A stretch of 57,720 nucleotides of DNA from an uncultured Lachnospiraceae bacterium. Its GTDB lineage: Bacteria > Bacillota > Clostridia > Lachnospirales > Lachnospiraceae. Below the pieces are notes generated by a model. That model did no database searches, was not told the DNA's origin, and was given only the letters and a program-made list of their open reading frames with translations. The DNA is taken from positions 1 to 57,720 of the forward strand of contig CAMNTQ010000019.1 of the NCBI GenBank assembly GCA_946558695.1, read 5' to 3'. How positions within the stretch are numbered: the first letter of the stretch is position 1; each line of letters opens with the position of its first letter. Shown piece by piece: positions 17,989 to 27,290 of this stretch. The position numbers were made by a program, and so were the translations under genes.

Positions 17989-18654
17989 CTATAACAATTT
18001 ATCTGCCATATACAATGCTGCATTTTGACGGAAAAGTTCCTCGCTTGCCTCAACCAGTTCTTCATTGCTAATATTCAGGTAATTAATGGTCGTCTGCAGA
18101 TTCCTATGCCCTAATGCCTGGCTGATCAATTCCATGCTCCACCTGTTCTTCCGGCGTTCGTTTGCAAAATAATGTCTGAACATATGGGAGGTAACTTCAA
18201 TCTGCATCTTCTCTTGTAACCTGCGGAGCATGGCATTGACCGCATCTTCTGTCAATGCCCGCCCGGCATTCTTTCCGGACAATGTGATGAATAAATATTC
18301 CGACTCTTTTAACAAATTTCTGTATTTGGCATAGTAAAAGAGCAGAATATCAAACGTATCTTTACTAACCTTAGCCCAACGGTCCTCCTCATACTTCGCG
18401 CGCACCTCGTTTTCATTGTCCATTCTTGGTTCAACGCGTATCCGGCATCCCTGATAATCAATATCCTCAACATGTCGAACTCCTAATAGTTCCCCAATCC
18501 GAAAACCCGTCTCTGCCAGCAAAAGGAGTAATAGCTGATCCCTTCTATTGCCACTCCCCGTACATGACGGCATGAAAAAAGCCCTGAAACATACTCGTTT
18601 CAAGGCTCTCATTTTTATTTGATTTATTATTTTTGTGCCAACATAACCCTGCAC
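17989..18654 (-). pseudogene. N-terminally truncated tyrosine recombinase (TnpA-like)
   Basis: Recombinase homology begins only at about residue 36 (GNRRDQLLLLLLAETGFRIGE) and includes the catalytic Arg (TGFRIGELLG), H-x-x-R (SHMFRHYFANE), LGHRN and a Tyr (TTINYLN). The N-terminal DNA-binding domain expected in a roughly 330-360-residue protein is absent. The first 35 codons are read from the tail and terminator of the DUF1703 gene (from 18654, overlapping it) and are not recombinase-like. The DUF1703 gene thus abuts the truncation point and probably caused it. Catalytic residues survive, so partial function in trans cannot be excluded. Confidence 0.8.
18574..18607 (-). terminator. terminator of DUF1703 copy 2
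   Basis: On the minus strand AGCCTTGAAAC pairs with GTTTCAGGGCT (one G-U pair), followed by six T. A degenerate version of the same structure follows copy 1 at about 2631-2672, showing that the terminator was duplicated with the gene. Confidence 0.8.
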
Positions 18655-20339
18655 CGTTTTTTATAACATGCAATCCCGTATTTGAGGATATTATCTACCC
18701 CGTCATCTTCAAGGTCATCTTCATATCTGGTATACTCAATCTGTTTTAATGCTTCTTTGCAAGCAGCATCCAGATCTCCGTCATGTGCGTACTTCACTTC
18801 TATGATAATCCCCATATCTCTGGTATCCGGTTCCGCAAGGATATCCGCATAGCCTTCCCCCATTTCTCGGTTGGAAGAAATCCCCCACTGAGCCTTCACA
18901 CCTAAAATTCCAAGCAGGACACCGTGATAAAAACTTTCTTTCATGTTTGTTCTTACAGCCGTATCCCGGATACTGATGGTTCTTCTTAAATATTCCGTGA
19001 AAATTTTCTCTACATTTTCTGCATCTTTATTCTGCAGGGCATCACAAAAACGGTTCAGCGTATCCCCGTCTACCCGGACATTTTCTTTAAAAAATTCCAT
19101 AATCTGCGTCATGTAAATATCCCGGATCTCCAGGTTGGGGATTGCCAGTTTCATCTGCCTTCCCTCTGTCTTTCCCCGCTGGGTCAGATAACCGGTGGTA
19201 AAGAGCAGGCTCCAGATATTATCTATCGTCTGGTAAATCTCTGGATATGTGAGTTCCTGATGAATCTCCTTCATAATGACCTCACCCGCTACCAGGCGCT
19301 CAATCTCCCGTTTGGTCGCAACATTTGCCGATTCCTGAATAAACCTCTTCACCGCATCATTGCTGCTAGTATTGATCCAGTAGTTTTCCGGCTGCACATG
19401 CGGTTCGCTTCTGATCCTGTCACAATGGTTCAGCACATCCCACGGACAGTACACTTCCTCATTTCCAAACTGATATCCATCATACCATCTTTTTACTTCC
19501 TCATAATGATCCGTTACATCATAATGCTCCAGAAGCTCTCTCACTTCTTTGTCTGTAAAACCAAAGTATTCATCAAAACGCTCATCTGCAATCGTCAATA
19601 CCTTCAAATTATTTAACCCGGTAAAGATGCTCTCCTTTGAAATCCGAAGGCATCCTGTCAACACCGCTAATTTCAGGCTGTTGTTTGTCTTCAGTGCCTC
19701 TCCAAGAAGACTTCGGATCAAGGAAAGCATCTGGTCATAGTATCCATTCGCATGGGCTTTTGCCAGCGGGACATCATATTCATCAATCAGCAGAACCGCT
19801 TTTGTACCATAATGTTTTTCCAGCATTCCCGATAACTGTCTTAAGCTGTTGCCAAACGTACCTTCATTCATATTTTTATCCAGAAGTTCTTTATATTCTG
19901 CTTTGTCGTGATCATTGAGCTTTTCACTGTCTAAAAGAAAATAGAACTTTGCCGCCGCTTCAATAATAACCTGGACTGCCATTTGATAAGCCGTTTCATA
20001 AGATCTTGCGTCAATCCCTTTCAGAGAAACTGAAATAACCGGATATTTCCCCATATATTCCTCACAGAGCGCTGTTTCTTTTGAAATTTCCAGTCCGTCA
20101 AAAATACTCTTATCTCCATTCAGTGAGAAAAAGTGTTCCAGCATGCTCATATTAAGCGTTTTCCCAAATCTCCGTGGGCGAGTAAATAAGTTCACTGCTC
20201 CCCAGTTATGAAGTAATTCGACAATAAGCCCTGTCTTATCGATATAGTAAAAATCCTCTTTCCTTATTTCTTCAAAATTCTCAATTCCAATCGGAAGTTT
20301 CTTCTTTCGCATCTCCATCTCTTTCCACGCCCCTTCCAT
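18627..20339 (-). CDS. DUF1703 protein: AAA-ATPase-like plus PD-(D/E)XK-like (copy 2)
   Basis: 570 residues, same architecture as copy 1: P-loop TRPRRFGKTLNM (K60), VLLIDEYD, and a C-terminal GYADILAEPDTRD and IIIEVKYAHD nuclease-like core. The terminator region of this gene overlaps the head of the truncated recombinase frame. Between this gene and comEC lies a 108-base spacer that is recognisably the same as the spacer in copy 1. Only residues about 110-179, between P-loop and Walker B, differ strongly between the copies. The function is not established. Mobile-cargo or genome-defence roles are guesses from family context. Confidence 0.85.
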   Translation of the reverse strand: MEGAWKEMEMRKKKLPIGIENFEEIRKEDFYYIDKTGLIVELLHNWGAVNLFTRPRRFGKTLNMSMLEHFFSLNGDKSIFDGLEISKETALCEEYMGKYPVISVSLKGIDARSYETAYQMAVQVIIEAAAKFYFLLDSEKLNDHDKAEYKELLDKNMNEGTFGNSLRQLSGMLEKHYGTKAVLLIDEYDVPLAKAHANGYYDQMLSLIRSLLGEALKTNNSLKLAVLTGCLRISKESIFTGLNNLKVLTIADERFDEYFGFTDKEVRELLEHYDVTDHYEEVKRWYDGYQFGNEEVYCPWDVLNHCDRIRSEPHVQPENYWINTSSNDAVKRFIQESANVATKREIERLVAGEVIMKEIHQELTYPEIYQTIDNIWSLLFTTGYLTQRGKTEGRQMKLAIPNLEIRDIYMTQIMEFFKENVRVDGDTLNRFCDALQNKDAENVEKIFTEYLRRTISIRDTAVRTNMKESFYHGVLLGILGVKAQWGISSNREMGEGYADILAEPDTRDMGIIIEVKYAHDGDLDAACKEALKQIEYTRYEDDLEDDGVDNILKYGIACYKKRCRVMLAQK

Positions 20340-20447
20340 TATTCTTAAGCCATTGCCTGCCTTAGATTATTAATTACATTATAACAATTAAGTAACGGCA
20401 TTTCCATAGAAACCCGCCGGTTCTTATCCGTTTCCATTTTCCAACTG

Positions 20448-22934
20448 TTACTGTTCTCTCCCAACTTTCATTGTCTCCCCATCTTCAACCTCCACTATAA
20501 GCGCCCCATTTTCCTGTGTTGAATATATTTTGCTCCCTGCATCCGTAAGCCTTTCTATCGTTTCCTGATGCGGATGCCCATACTGGTTTTCCCGCCCCGC
20601 TGAAATAAACGCATACGCAGGCTTAACCTGTCGTAGAAACTCCTCAGATGATGAATTCTTCGAACCATGATGCGCCACTTTCAGGATTTCCCATGTGCAA
20701 TCCCGATATTGTTCTTCCAACTGCTTTGTAAGCTGTTCTTCTCCTCCTCCCTCCACGTCTCCGGTCAATAGCATATCAAACTCTCCGGACTTAACTGCCA
20801 ATACCATAGATGCTGCATTCCCCGGTTCGTATCCTTCTTCTGCATCTCGTCCCTCAAATTCCTTATTCTCTGCCTCCGCTCCCGGATTTCCCGGCTGTAT
20901 GCATGTAACCGCCATATTCCCTTCCTTAATACTCTGCCCCGGTTTTATCACAACTACGCGAATTTCATATTCCTTCGCTTTTTCTGCCAGCCCCTCCAAT
21001 GCCTCATCCCATACTTCCTGCACTGGCAGCACCAATGTCCCAATCTTTACCCCTGTATCCTGTCTCTCAATCAGCTCCTCCACACCGCTTATATGATCGC
21101 TGTCGCCGTGGGATATCAGCACATAGTCAAGCACCCCGACGCCCTGGGATTTTAGAAACGGTTCTATCCTGTATTGCCCTGCTTTTTTCACATCACTGCT
21201 GCCTCCGTCCACCAGATAGGTACCGCCCTCCGGGCCTCTCATAAAAATCCCATCTCCCTGTCCTACATCTAAAACCACCGTCGTCAGCTTTCCCTGCTCT
21301 CCCCATCGGTGCGTCAGGACAATAACACCTGCCATCCCAAGCGTAAGCGCAAATCTTCTAAGCCTTTTCACATGTTTTTGCATACTTATATCTGACTTGC
21401 TGACCGCATATTTTTGCATGCCCACTCCCGATCCGCAGCCTGCCTGCTTTGGGGAAGAATCCACATGCTCCATCAGCCTTTCCCTTTCTCTCAAAAGCAA
21501 CAAAACGATAACCAATATCCCATAATATACCGCAATCTGCCACATCTTAGGCTTTCCCGCCACAAACCGCGCTCCCGGAAGAGCAAGCGCCAGATTACAG
21601 CTTATCTTATATAACCGCAGAATCCCGCCGCATATCCAAAAGCATATGCCAGATACTGGCAGGAAACCGACAGAAAACAGGCTTCCTACCATTCCCATGA
21701 ACAAAAGCACAGACATCAGCGGAATCACAAATAGGTTTAGAACCAAAGAGTAAATTGGAAATTCAAAGAAATAATAAAGCAAAATCGGAAGAATTATCAG
21801 ATTAACACCGATACTCGCTGTAAGTCCCTTCAAAATCCCCTGCCATATATATCCCCGAATAGTTTTTAGACATACTGCCAACGTGATTCTATCTGCATTC
21901 TGTTTTTGAAAACTTTGTATATTTGTTTCCCCACTTCTTCGCTGCATGATCGCAGGATAAGTTATGGATACATACTGCACCACCGGCACTACCACAAGAA
22001 TCGCCAGAACCGCCCCAAAGGACAGCCAGAATCCCCCGTCATACAGACTAAGCGGGCGCCACAATAACACTACAACCGCCGCCGCAGAAAGCGCCGTCGG
22101 CGCATCATAATGCCGACCTACCATATCCGCCCCTACCCGGAATAAGAACATCACCAAGGCCCGCACCGCAGATACGGTAAATCCTATCATTAAAATGTAC
22201 AACACTAAAAACAAGATGCCGAATACCCCGCCAACCGGATAAGATCCGGTAAGTCTCCGCAAAAGCTTATACATCCCAATCCCGATAAAGGACAGATGCA
22301 GTCCCGAAATGGCCAAAATATGCCCAATCCCGTTCACCTGATAAAGCTCCCGTAGTTCCTGATCCATCTCCGCCTTTTCCCCTAAAATCATAGCTGATAA
22401 TGTGTTTCCGTCTTTCTCTCCCATCATTTTGCTAAGATGTGACATCCACTCCCTTCTGAACTGATACAGCACATTTTTTATATTTTCATAAAATGTATGG
22501 GTAATATTTTTTTGTTTCTGTATGGATTCGGCCCACACACTTGCATGAATATCCTGCTTCTGATAATATAGCTTACTATCAAAATTTCCCGGATTCCTTG
22601 CATTTTCAAACAAACTGATCTTGCCTGAAATAGTAACAACATCCCCGATATCTGTCTCTAGTTTTTCTTCATCATAGATTATGAATCTGGATTCTTTCAG
22701 CGACTGCTGATGATATAAAATAGAATTATCTTTAAGATATAGTACCTGATATTTTTCTTTGTCTGCCTTCTGATATACCCTCCCTGCTAAAAGGACATCT
22801 TCTCCGTCCTGCAGGTATAACTCCGCCGCGGAGGGACGAAGTTCTTTCAGAAACTTCTCTCCTCCGCAGACGGTTCCAATACTTATTACCAGACAGATAA
22901 ACAGACAAATGCAGCATAATGGTCTGTTTCTCAA
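20448..22934 (-). CDS. comEC: ComEC/Rec2 family DNA-uptake channel (full length)
   Basis: 828 residues. ComEC forms the inner-membrane channel that takes up single-stranded DNA. Layout: N-terminal membrane segment, DUF4131/OB-like domain (about 40-150), Competence domain with many transmembrane helices (about 200-460, starting GHILAISGLHLSF), and a C-terminal metallo-beta-lactamase-like domain (about 530-820) with LDVGQGDGIFM, SHGDSDH, HHGSKNSSS and GHPHQET. The start overlaps the GerMN gene stop by four bases, so it is the last gene of the comEA operon. It is the intact source or sister of the truncated copy at 4481. Whether this organism is naturally transformable is not shown. Confidence 0.93.
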   Translation of the reverse strand: MRNRPLCCICLFICLVISIGTVCGGEKFLKELRPSAAELYLQDGEDVLLAGRVYQKADKEKYQVLYLKDNSILYHQQSLKESRFIIYDEEKLETDIGDVVTISGKISLFENARNPGNFDSKLYYQKQDIHASVWAESIQKQKNITHTFYENIKNVLYQFRREWMSHLSKMMGEKDGNTLSAMILGEKAEMDQELRELYQVNGIGHILAISGLHLSFIGIGMYKLLRRLTGSYPVGGVFGILFLVLYILMIGFTVSAVRALVMFLFRVGADMVGRHYDAPTALSAAAVVVLLWRPLSLYDGGFWLSFGAVLAILVVVPVVQYVSITYPAIMQRRSGETNIQSFQKQNADRITLAVCLKTIRGYIWQGILKGLTASIGVNLIILPILLYYFFEFPIYSLVLNLFVIPLMSVLLFMGMVGSLFSVGFLPVSGICFWICGGILRLYKISCNLALALPGARFVAGKPKMWQIAVYYGILVIVLLLLRERERLMEHVDSSPKQAGCGSGVGMQKYAVSKSDISMQKHVKRLRRFALTLGMAGVIVLTHRWGEQGKLTTVVLDVGQGDGIFMRGPEGGTYLVDGGSSDVKKAGQYRIEPFLKSQGVGVLDYVLISHGDSDHISGVEELIERQDTGVKIGTLVLPVQEVWDEALEGLAEKAKEYEIRVVVIKPGQSIKEGNMAVTCIQPGNPGAEAENKEFEGRDAEEGYEPGNAASMVLAVKSGEFDMLLTGDVEGGGEEQLTKQLEEQYRDCTWEILKVAHHGSKNSSSEEFLRQVKPAYAFISAGRENQYGHPHQETIERLTDAGSKIYSTQENGALIVEVEDGETMKVGREQ

Positions 22935-23860
22935 TCTTTCTCCTTTTCCTCCACGATTTCTAAATTTCTTGAAAGCGGCTTTTCCAAACGGATGTCTCCC
23001 TCATAGGTTATGTCTGTTTCGCCGTTTACCAATATTTGTACCTGACCTGTCTCTCCTCCTGCAACGATAGAGTTTACAACAGAGTATATCCTAACCTCCG
23101 GGCTGATCTTATAATCCATGTTAAGGAAGCCTTCGTCAAAATTCACATAACAGATGCCGTCCCTCACAGAGACTCCTAATACCTTCGTGTCAGGCGGCAG
23201 CGTCGGATAGGCTCCTTCCATCGGCGGCCCCTTAATAAGCTGTTCTGTGATCAATTTCTCCACAGACATATTGCTGTTGTATCTGACATTCACAACCTCT
23301 TCTGTCAGCTTATCGCCTGCCTTATTGGCAAAAAACAGTTTCAGGTTTCCCTCTTGATAGGAGTGAAGAGACGATCCCGTATTTTCCACAAAAGAATCAT
23401 GGTTCATGTACCCTTCTTCCTCTCCTTCGCTGTTACAAAGCCCTTTCCCCTCTACCGTAAATTTAATATAATCCACGCCGTTGACCTGCTCCAGCGTATG
23501 CACCGTTGCCGCGCGGAGAAGCAGTTCTGTCGCCGCGTCCATCTGTTTATACGAATCCGAAAAATCTATCTCCAGATCCGAATCGGTGAGCTGCCATTCC
23601 TGAATCCTCACATATTCGGGATATGCACTTTTATATTCGATGGAATCCGTTTCCCGCCTAAGCTCTTCAAGAATCGCAGCAATCTGCTCCCTGATATTGC
23701 CGTCCGGCAGTTCATAATCCTCCTGCACAAGTCCCGTACCATCCGCATTAACATAATATATATACGTTTTATTCCCATCCGGCATCGTTCCCTGTCCGCA
23801 GCCTCCAAGAAGAAGACACAGACAGAGAATCACCATAAAGCATCTATGATACTGCCTCAT
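22931..23860 (-). CDS. GerMN-domain lipoprotein
   Basis: 309 residues from the second ATG (MRQYHRCF). This start is preferred because GGAGG lies six bases before it, whereas the first ATG abuts GGAGG. A lipobox, LLLGGC, places it on the outer face of the membrane. Two GerMN-type repeats follow (about 60-140 and 170-270; ELLLRAATVHTLEQVNGVDY and VRIYSVVNSIVAGG). The GerM family acts in sporulation and spore germination by bridging spore-coat or membrane complexes. Here it is placed between a histidine kinase and comEC, an arrangement shared by many Lachnospiraceae. Its link with the kinase is unknown. Confidence 0.85.
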   Translation of the reverse strand: MRQYHRCFMVILCLCLLLGGCGQGTMPDGNKTYIYYVNADGTGLVQEDYELPDGNIREQIAAILEELRRETDSIEYKSAYPEYVRIQEWQLTDSDLEIDFSDSYKQMDAATELLLRAATVHTLEQVNGVDYIKFTVEGKGLCNSEGEEEGYMNHDSFVENTGSSLHSYQEGNLKLFFANKAGDKLTEEVVNVRYNSNMSVEKLITEQLIKGPPMEGAYPTLPPDTKVLGVSVRDGICYVNFDEGFLNMDYKISPEVRIYSVVNSIVAGGETGQVQILVNGETDITYEGDIRLEKPLSRNLEIVEEKEKD

Positions 23861-23871
23861 ATCCATCCTCC

Positions 23872-25338
23872 TTATACTACGTACTTCAACGGAATCCGTA
23901 TGGTAAATGTAGTACCCTCGCCCATCTGGCTGAATACCCTGATGGAACCTCTGTGCATGACTACCACATTTCTGGCAATGGACAGTCCGAGACCGGTACC
24001 GCCAATCTCCCTTGAATGGGATTTGTCCACCCGGTAAAACCGTTCAAATATATGCTCCTGCTCTTTTTTCGGGATACCTGCCCCTGAATCCGCCACTTCC
24101 ACATAGAATACCTTATGGTCCGCATTCAGGGCAACATGCACCCAGCCGTCTTCTTTATTATACTTGATAGCATTTTCCACAAGATTTGTGATTGCCAATG
24201 TAAGCTTTACTTCATCAACCTCTGCATTTACAGGGCGGAAACTCTCAAAAATCATCTCAATGTTATGAACTTCTGCAATAGGACGGAGACGCTTCAATAT
24301 CCGTTCAACCAGCATATTGATATTCTCCGTCTTAATGTTCATAGTATCTGCTGTCTTATCAAGCTTTACCAATGCCAGCAGATTATCAATGATCTTACTC
24401 TCTCTCTCGATCTCTTCCGACAGATCAGCCATAAATTCCTGATATAACTCAACAGGAGCCTCTTGCTGCGTAAGCAGTGAGTCGGACAAGACTTTCATAG
24501 ATGCAAGCGGCGTCTTTAATTCATGTGAGACATTAGAAACAAATTCGTTTCTTGAATCGTCCAACACCTTCATTCTGCCCAGCATCTTATTGAATGACTC
24601 AGAGAGGAGTCTTGTCTCTGTATAGGAATATTCCTTCAGGTAGTCATCCTCATAGCCTTCCGTAACCGCACCGATAGATCTGGTGATTCTGTAAAAAGGA
24701 CGGACCATAAGAGTTCCGGCAAGAAATGCCATTGCTATAATGATAATCCCTGCCATTGCTATAACAAGATCTGCTTTTCCAAGGAGACTTTCCAGATTCT
24801 CCGCAATAGAATCCGTACCTACGCTGGTCAGCATAACTCCGCGGATTTTCTCTGTCCCGCTGTCCGTGATCGGCGCCGTCACCTCAATAAAACGGTTCTC
24901 CGCATCATAATTGCTGGTACGTTCTCCGCGAAAACACCGTATGACGTCCTCAGAAACTATCGTCTTACCCTTGTCCATATTATAAGTATCTTCTATGATA
25001 TGATAATGTTCATCAATCAGCATAACACGCCCATTATAAATATTAGATAGCTGAATAAGCTCTAACTGGATACTCTCAGACGTAACTCCTGTAAGATAAT
25101 CTGCCGTACTTAACTGGTTACAAAGAATTGCACATTGATTTTGAATCTCGGCGGTGTGCATCTCCACCGCCTGTTTCTCATAATTATTCAGAATCACCAT
25201 TCTCATGATTACGCTCGGAATAATTCCCGCAAGAATGATCAGAACCGTAATCTGAAAACGGAGACTCTTTAAGAAATTAATTTTAACGTACTTTCTAACC
25301 CCTAAAATAATAACCAACTCCCCACTTCGTATATACAT
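23872..25338 (-). CDS. membrane sensor histidine kinase (PhoR/WalK-like)
   Basis: About 488 residues from the ATG at 25338; the exact start is uncertain because every candidate lies inside the 3' end of the response-regulator gene. Layout: TM1 (FQITVLIILAGIIPSVI), an extracytoplasmic sensing region of about 130 residues, TM2 (ADLVIAMAGIIIIAMAFLAG), HAMP, HisKA with the phospho-acceptor in SNVSHELKTPLAS, and HATPase_c with NLVENAIKYN, DSGAGIP and GGTGLGLSIA. It phosphorylates the OmpR-type regulator encoded just upstream. The signal is unknown. Its place inside the comEA-comEC operon suggests co-expression with uptake genes. Confidence 0.92.
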   Translation of the reverse strand: MYIRSGELVIILGVRKYVKINFLKSLRFQITVLIILAGIIPSVIMRMVILNNYEKQAVEMHTAEIQNQCAILCNQLSTADYLTGVTSESIQLELIQLSNIYNGRVMLIDEHYHIIEDTYNMDKGKTIVSEDVIRCFRGERTSNYDAENRFIEVTAPITDSGTEKIRGVMLTSVGTDSIAENLESLLGKADLVIAMAGIIIIAMAFLAGTLMVRPFYRITRSIGAVTEGYEDDYLKEYSYTETRLLSESFNKMLGRMKVLDDSRNEFVSNVSHELKTPLASMKVLSDSLLTQQEAPVELYQEFMADLSEEIERESKIIDNLLALVKLDKTADTMNIKTENINMLVERILKRLRPIAEVHNIEMIFESFRPVNAEVDEVKLTLAITNLVENAIKYNKEDGWVHVALNADHKVFYVEVADSGAGIPKKEQEHIFERFYRVDKSHSREIGGTGLGLSIARNVVVMHRGSIRVFSQMGEGTTFTIRIPLKYVV

Positions 25339-25984
25339 ACTTCGGATCGCTTGGATTCGCTTCGACCTTCTCCCGGAGCCGTCTGATATGTACATCCACC
25401 GTCCTTGCATCTCCAGGGTACTCATATCCCCATACAATGTTCAGAAGATTCTCTCTGCTGTACACTTTATTGGGGTTCATAGCAAGGAGTTCCAGCAAAT
25501 CAAATTCTTTTGCCGTAAGGTTTACTTCTTTTTCCCCAATCGTAACCCTGCGGCTTTCACAATCAATCTTCATATCGCCTTTCACGAGTACTTTCGGATT
25601 CTCTCCATCTGCGTCTCTCTTTCCGACGCGTCTCATGATTGCCTTGATTCTTGCCTTCACTTCCAGAATATTGAACGGTTTGGTAATATAGTCATCCGCG
25701 CCATACTCAAGTCCGAGGATTTTATTCATATCATCGCCTTTGGCTGTCAGCATGATAACCGGCACGTCTGAAAATTCCCGAACCCGCTGACACACTTCAA
25801 AGCCATCATACTTCGGCAGCATAACGTCCAGAAGAATCATATCATAATTATTCTCACGGATAAGCTTAAGGGCCTCCTCGCCGTCATAAGCTGCATCTAC
25901 CTCCATACCGTCCTGCTCGAGACTGAACCGGATTCCTTTCACTATTAACTTTTCATCATCTACAACCAGTACCCGTTTACTCAT
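25295..25984 (-). CDS. OmpR/PhoB-family response regulator
   Basis: 229 residues. The receiver domain has the acidic pair DDE (9-11), phospho-acceptor D53 in MILLDVMLP, T in MLTAKGDD and K in YITKPF. A winged-helix output domain follows (about 130-228) with NLTAKEFDLLELLAMNPNKV and DVHIRRLREKVE. A strong site (AAGGAGA) precedes the ATG. It overlaps the kinase frame and follows comEA by 14 bases. This is most similar in type to WalR/PhoP-like regulators, but the target genes cannot be read from the window. Confidence 0.95.
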   Translation of the reverse strand: MSKRVLVVDDEKLIVKGIRFSLEQDGMEVDAAYDGEEALKLIRENNYDMILLDVMLPKYDGFEVCQRVREFSDVPVIMLTAKGDDMNKILGLEYGADDYITKPFNILEVKARIKAIMRRVGKRDADGENPKVLVKGDMKIDCESRRVTIGEKEVNLTAKEFDLLELLAMNPNKVYSRENLLNIVWGYEYPGDARTVDVHIRRLREKVEANPSDPKYVYTKWGVGYYFRG

Positions 25985-25998
25985 ACCTAATCTCCTTA

Positions 25999-26739
25999 TC
26001 AGACTGTTATCCGGTCCTTTATCTTATTAAATACTCCGTCCTTAATACCCTCAATCTTTTTAAGATCCTCCACAGACTGAAAGCTTCCATGCTCCTCCCG
26101 GTATTTTACGATCGCATCTGCTTTTACATCGCCGATGCCGGTAAGTGACAGAAGTTCTTCCTTCGAGGCAGTATTCAAGTTTACTTTTCCATTATCACTA
26201 AGGCTGTCGGCAGCGCCGGTTTTCATATTTCCGTCATCCACACCTCTGACCGCCGGATAAGTCCCGCTCTCCCGGCTTTCCTTTTGCTCATCCTCCGACG
26301 GAATATAGATCTGCTGACCATCTGTCAGACGTTCTGCCTGATTCACAGAGACCGCCGCCGCGTTCTTCGTCATACCTCCAGCCTTTTCTATCGCTTCAAA
26401 TACCCTGCTTTCTTCCGTAAGCTGATAGACGCCCGGATTCTTCACATGTCCGCACACATCCACGTATATGACGCCGGAGTTTTTCCCTTCCGGTATGTCT
26501 GCAGCCGACTCTTCCACTTCAGAATCCGCATTTGATTGATCCAAAGTCCTTTTTCTTTCCTCATCCTTTGGTATTGCAGATTCTTCATCTTCGCCGCCTT
26601 CTATGTCAATCGGCGACTCCGTCTGCTCCACACTAACAAGGGCATTTTCTTCTCCCGTATCCTTCTTACAGCCTCCCGTCATAAAAACTGCACATAATAA
26701 CATCGCCCATAATATAATAACATTTTTTCTGCTATGCAT
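25999..26739 (-). CDS. comEA: ComEA-family DNA receptor, lipoprotein
   Basis: 246 residues. The N-terminus has a lipobox (FMTGGC), then an acidic linker, a SLBB domain (about 90-145, GVIYVDVCGHVKNPGVYQL) and a C-terminal helix-hairpin-helix pair (about 182-245, KVNLNTASKEELLSLTGIG). The HhH motif binds double-stranded DNA at the cell surface and hands it to ComEC. Strong ribosome site AAAGGAGG. It is the first gene of an operon that ends in comEC, with a two-component system and GerMN lipoprotein in between. Confidence 0.93.
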   Translation of the reverse strand: MHSRKNVIILWAMLLCAVFMTGGCKKDTGEENALVSVEQTESPIDIEGGEDEESAIPKDEERKRTLDQSNADSEVEESAADIPEGKNSGVIYVDVCGHVKNPGVYQLTEESRVFEAIEKAGGMTKNAAAVSVNQAERLTDGQQIYIPSEDEQKESRESGTYPAVRGVDDGNMKTGAADSLSDNGKVNLNTASKEELLSLTGIGDVKADAIVKYREEHGSFQSVEDLKKIEGIKDGVFNKIKDRITV

Positions 26740-26800
26740 AAAATCCTCCTTTACAGATGTCGAGAACTGTAAATACCCCTCTTATGCCTAGACAGATTTT

Positions 26801-26829
26801 ATTGTACTATTTCCACTGGAAAATTGCAA
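26801..26829 (-). promoter_or_regulatory. predicted sigma-A promoter for the comEA operon
   Basis: On the minus strand TTGCAA (26824-26829), a 17-base spacer and TACAAT (26801-26806), about 60 bases before the comEA start. It overlaps the last codons and stop of the upstream transporter gene. Confidence 0.55.
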
Positions 26830-27262
26830 CTCCAACAATCGCAATTCCCATACCAATTATTTTTCTCCACTCCAAAGGCTCTTTTTCAACGCCGAACAGT
26901 CCCAAAAGCTCAATAACATACGCAATGATGAGCTGCGAGATAACGATTAAGAGCGCGGCTTTCGCAGGACCAAGCTGCTCCATGCTTTTAATGACGGTCC
27001 ATGTAATACCCGCTCCGATCACACCCCCCAGCAGCACATATTTCGGCTCCACCTTTGCAAGTGTCCCGATATGATCGCGTCCCGCAAGAAACCACGCGAT
27101 CAGACACACCGCAAATGCACTGAACTGCACCCAGCCGTTGCTTACCCACATTCCTGTCGTCTTTGTAACCTGTGTATTAAATACTCCCTGCACACTCATC
27201 AGAGCACCCGAAAGCAAGGCAATAAAAAAACCAATCATCCTCATATACCTCCTATTTTTCAA
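26807..27262 (-). CDS. YdcZ-family (DMT superfamily) membrane transporter
   Basis: 151 residues with about five hydrophobic helices. It begins MIGFFIALLSGALMSVQGVFNTQV, characteristic of PF04657 (DUF606/YdcZ). A second conserved part is YVLLGGVIGAGITWTVIKSM. These are small EamA-like permeases of unknown substrate that often work as pairs or dimers. The gene follows argD by 28 bases and may be transcribed with the arg operon, but nothing shows a functional link. Confidence 0.88.
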   Translation of the reverse strand: MKNRRYMRMIGFFIALLSGALMSVQGVFNTQVTKTTGMWVSNGWVQFSAFAVCLIAWFLAGRDHIGTLAKVEPKYVLLGGVIGAGITWTVIKSMEQLGPAKAALLIVISQLIIAYVIELLGLFGVEKEPLEWRKIIGMGIAIVGVAIFQWK

Positions 27263-27290
27263 GTAGTATACCCAATGATCGGTTTTTCTA

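Noticed and set aside
23354-24037. 227-codon plus-strand frame over the GerMN and kinase genes
   Set aside because: Antisense to two conserved genes, with no start signals.
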